A model generated the notes under the pieces. The model saw nothing but the letters and a program-made list of their open reading frames with translations. It was not told the origin of the DNA and did not search any database. The translations under genes were made by a program, and so were the position numbers. Shown piece by piece: positions 61,600-64,000 of a stretch of DNA of 64,000 nucleotides (position 1 is its first letter; every line of letters begins with the position of its first letter). The stretch is from Cellulomonas sp. JZ18 (GTDB taxonomy: Bacteria > Actinomycetota > Actinomycetes > Actinomycetales > Cellulomonadaceae): positions 3,162,001 to 3,226,000 of the forward strand of contig NZ_CP045245.1 in the NCBI RefSeq assembly GCF_009720485.1, read 5' to 3'.

Positions 61600-64000
61600 T
61601 CAGTACTCGACCTCCTGCGTCCGGCGCCGCACGACCGTGACCTCGTCCCGCTGGTTGCCCGTGGGGCCGAGGTAGTTGAAGGCGTAGGTGAGCTGGGCGT
61701 ACCCGCCGACGAGGTGGGTGGGCTTCATGAGCAGCCGCGTCAGCGAGTTGTGGATGCCGCCGCGCCGGCCGGTGGTGCGCGTGCGCGGCACGTCGATGAG
61801 CCGGTCCTGGGCGTGGTGCATGTAGACCGTCCCGGCGGGCATGCGGTGGGAGACGATCGCGCGGGCGACGACGACGCCGTTGCGGTTGACGGCCTCGACC
61901 CAGTCGTTGTCCGCGACGCCGATGCGCTCGGCGTCGCGGTCGCTCATCCAGATGACGGGCCCGCCGCGGGACAGCGACAGCATGAACAGGTTGTCCTGGT
62001 ACTCGGAGTGGATCGACCACTTGTTGTGCGGGGTCAGGTACCGGACCGTGACGCCGAGGCCGACGCCGTCCTCGTCGGTCGAGCCGAGCGCGTTCTCGCC
62101 GAACAGGGACTGCATGTCCAGCGGCGGGCGGAAGACCGGCAGCCCTTCGCCGATCTCGGTCATCCAGTCGTGGTCCAGGTAGAACTGCTGGCGCCCGCTG
62201 AGCGTGTGCCAGGGCTTGAGCCGCTCGACGTTCACCGTGAAGGGCGAGTAGCGGCGCCCGTGCGCCTCGGTGCCGGACCACTCGGGCGAGGTCAGGACGG
62301 GCACGGGGGCCGCCTGCGTGTCGGCGAACGTGACGCGCTTGCCCTCGTGCTCGGCCGCGAGGTCGGCCATGCGGGTGCCGGTGCGGCGCTCGGCCTTCTG
62401 GAACCCCTGCACGGCGAGGCGTCCGTTCGTCGTGCCGGACAGCGTGAGGATCGCCTCGCACACGTGGACGTCCCGGTCGAGGCGCGGGCGCCCGTCGGCC
62501 GCCGCGCCGGGCCGGCCCGCCGGGACGCGCGCGACGCCGTTGCGCCGCCGCAGGAACTCGATCTCCGGGCCGACGCCGAACGTCACGCCCTTGGTCGTCA
62601 GGCCGGCCGTGTCCGGGACGGGCCCGAGCGTCGCGAGCTGGGCCGCCACCGCCGGGTAGTCGCGCTCGACCGTGACGATCTTCGGCATGGTCTTCCCGGG
62701 GACGGGGTCGCACTCCCCCGCCTTCCAGTCCCGGACCCGCCCGTGCGGGACCGCGAGCTCGTCGGGGGTGTCGTGCAGGAGCGGCACCGCGACGACGTCC
62801 GTGCGCCTGCCGAGGTGCGTCTCCGCGAGCCGGCTGAACGTGCGGGCGAGCGTGTGGAAGATGTCGAAGTCCGTGCGGGTCTGCCACGGCGGCGCGATGG
62901 CCGGGCTGAACGAGTTCACGAACGGGTGCATGTCCGTCGTGTTGAGGTCGTGCTTCTCGTACCAGGTGGCCGCCGGCAGGACGACGTCGGAGTAGACGGT
63001 CGTGCTGGTCATCCGGAAGTCGAGGCTGACGAGCAGGTCGAGCTTCCCCGTCGGCGCCTCGTCCCGCCAGACGACGTCCCGCGGCCGGTGCTCGGGCGGC
63101 GCCTCGGCGGCGCGCAGGTTGGAGTCCGCGCCGAGCAGGTGGTGCAGGAAGTACTCGTTGCCCTTGCCGGACGAGCCGAGCAGGTTGGCCCGCCACACGG
63201 TGAGCACGCGCGGGAAGTTCTCGGGCGCGTCGGGGTCCTCCGCGGCGAAGCGCAGGGTCCCGTCCTGCAGTCGGCGGACGACGTGCTCGCCCGGGGCCTC
63301 GCCGGCGGCTGCGGCGTCGTCGGCCAGGTCGAGGGGGTTGCGGTCGAACGTCGGGTACGACGGCATCCAGCCCGAGCGCGCGGACTGCGCGACGACGTCC
63401 GCGGTGGACTTGCCGGTGAGCTGACCGCTGCCGGTGCGTCCGGCCGAGAGGGTGTCCGCGGAGAACGGGTCGTACCGGAACTGGTCGGTGTGCAGGTACC
63501 AGTACGCGGTCTGGATCATCGTGCGCGCGGGCCGCGCCCAGTCGCTGGCCGTCGCGTACATCTGCTGACCCGTCACCGGGCGCACCTTCTCCTGGCCCAC
63601 GTAGTGCGCCCAGCCGCCGCCGTTGACGCCCTGGCAGCCGGTCAGCGTCGTGAGGGCGAGGAAGGCGCGGTAGATCGTGTCGGAGTGGAACCAGTGGTTG
63701 GTCCCGGCGCCCATGAGGATCATGACGCGGCCGCGGGACTCCTCCGCGGTCTGCGCGAGCTCCCGGCCGATGCGCTCGGCCTTGGCGGCCGGGACGCCCG
63801 TGAACTGCTCCTGCCAGGCGGGGTGCAGGGCTGGGAGGCGTCGTCGTAGCCCGTGGGCCAGGTGCCCGGGAGGCCGGGGCGGGCGACGCCGTACTGGGCG
63901 AGCATGAGGTCGAGGACCGTGGTGACCAGGTGGCCGCCGACCCGGCGAGCGGGGACGCCGCGCACCACGGTGCCGGCCGCGCCGTCGGCGGAGTCGAAGC
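61600..64000 (-). CDS. narG: Nitrate reductase alpha subunit, C-terminal two-thirds (5' end outside window; one frameshift)
   Basis: The catalytic molybdo-bis-MGD subunit that reduces nitrate to nitrite during anaerobic respiration. The window holds about 800 residues, with typical segments FDSADGAAGTVVRGVPARR, MGAGTNHWFHSDTIYR, GWAHYVGQEKVRP, LPAATWYEKHDLNTTDMHPF and the C-terminal LVGGYAQLTYAFNYLGPTGNQRD. The frame changes at GGG 63828-63830. One added base joins GYDDASQ to PLHPAWQEQFTGVP. The N-terminal [4Fe-4S] His-Cys3 motif lies off-window. It is the first gene of narGHJI; no regulator is visible in this window. Confidence 0.94.
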   Translation of the reverse strand, partial: LRLRRRRGRHRGARRPRSPGRRPPGHHGPRPHARPVRRRPPRPPGHLAHGLRRRLPALHPAWQEQFTGVPAAKAERIGRELAQTAEESRGRVMILMGAGTNHWFHSDTIYRAFLALTTLTGCQGVNGGGWAHYVGQEKVRPVTGQQMYATASDWARPARTMIQTAYWYLHTDQFRYDPFSADTLSAGRTGSGQLTGKSTADVVAQSARSGWMPSYPTFDRNPLDLADDAAAAGEAPGEHVVRRLQDGTLRFAAEDPDAPENFPRVLTVWRANLLGSSGKGNEYFLHHLLGADSNLRAAEAPPEHRPRDVVWRDEAPTGKLDLLVSLDFRMTSTTVYSDVVLPAATWYEKHDLNTTDMHPFVNSFSPAIAPPWQTRTDFDIFHTLARTFSRLAETHLGRRTDVVAVPLLHDTPDELAVPHGRVRDWKAGECDPVPGKTMPKIVTVERDYPAVAAQLATLGPVPDTAGLTTKGVTFGVGPEIEFLRRRNGVARVPAGRPGAAADGRPRLDRDVHVCEAILTLSGTTNGRLAVQGFQKAERRTGTRMADLAAEHEGKRVTFADTQAAPVPVLTSPEWSGTEAHGRRYSPFTVNVERLKPWHTLSGRQQFYLDHDWMTEIGEGLPVFRPPLDMQSLFGENALGSTDEDGVGLGVTVRYLTPHNKWSIHSEYQDNLFMLSLSRGGPVIWMSDRDAERIGVADNDWVEAVNRNGVVVARAIVSHRMPAGTVYMHHAQDRLIDVPRTRTTGRRGGIHNSLTRLLMKPTHLVGGYAQLTYAFNYLGPTGNQRDEVTVVRRRTQEVEY

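Overview
The window is chromosomal DNA of a very high-GC actinobacterium. Codon third positions are almost all G/C, GTG starts are frequent, and the core gene order is actinobacterial. Resuscitation-promoting factors, a GlpR/SepX-type division protein, an actinobacterial dolichyl-phosphate mannosyltransferase and the overall protein style point to Micrococcales, most likely Cellulomonas or a close relative. The genus is inference; no 16S or marker search was possible. No phage, IS element, CRISPR array or plasmid function was seen.

Layout. 1-1741: end of a secreted beta-helix protein and a DUF6492 glycosyltransferase-like gene. 1776-6106 (minus): pth, rplY/ctc, prs, glmU, then tRNA-Gln. 6792-9252: TetR, MarR and an MFS exporter. 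9275-11905 (minus): SRPBCC, ABC-F and ArsR genes behind a strong palindrome. 11999-16298 (minus): NatAB-like exporter and a LuxR-type two-component system. 16302-24153 (minus): ispE, rsmA, two G5-domain wall hydrolases (one a true Rpf), tatD, metG. 24163-32035: PH-domain membrane protein, PQQ-type sugar dehydrogenase, nicotinamidase, rsmI, Pmt, GH20. 32224-42302: GlsB, tRNA-Ala, glpR-rimJ-glp, 5-FCL, penicillin acylase, a Ruc-like chaperone with a CIRCE operator, SAF protein, mscL. 42331-46926: a giant helicase/nuclease-like protein whose catalytic motifs look eroded. 47459-52580: MFS, SpoIIE phosphatase, a 38-aa secreted peptide and an HTH-TPR regulator. 52684-58074: PhzF, FUSC, two SnoaL-like proteins, TetR with two operators, DUF4386, GrpB. 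58209-64000 (minus): narGHJI, cut by the window end. As I recall the Mycobacterium tuberculosis map, much of 1776-42000 keeps the order of the Rv0985c-Rv1018c block (mscL, Ruc, 5-FCL, moeA/glp, rimJ, glpR, pmt, rsmI, metS, tatD, rpfB, ksgA, ispE, pth, rplY, prs, glmU), so most of the window is ancestral core with insertions.

How the genes work together. Four regulatory circuits can be read from sequence: (i) a TetR with two GGTGTAC-N3-GTACACC operators in the DUF4386 promoter; (ii) an ArsR whose likely operator precedes the SRPBCC-ABC-F-ArsR operon; (iii) a CIRCE (HrcA) site before the Ruc-like gene; (iv) a shared GTCAC-N6-GTTAC direct repeat before both rpf-type genes. The most interesting locus is 50321-51944: an HTH-TPR (RRNPP-like) regulator followed by its own terminator, then an isolated 38-codon gene for a signal-peptide-bearing peptide ending Cys-Cys-Lys-Tyr, with its own promoter-like sequence and terminator. 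That layout fits a peptide-pheromone sensing pair, rarely described in actinobacteria.

Caution. At least eleven genes carry an apparent single-base deletion, nearly always in a G/C run, and inserting one G/C restores a normal protein each time (including essential pth and tatD, Pmt, GH20, narH and narG). These are probably sequencing errors rather than real pseudogenes.
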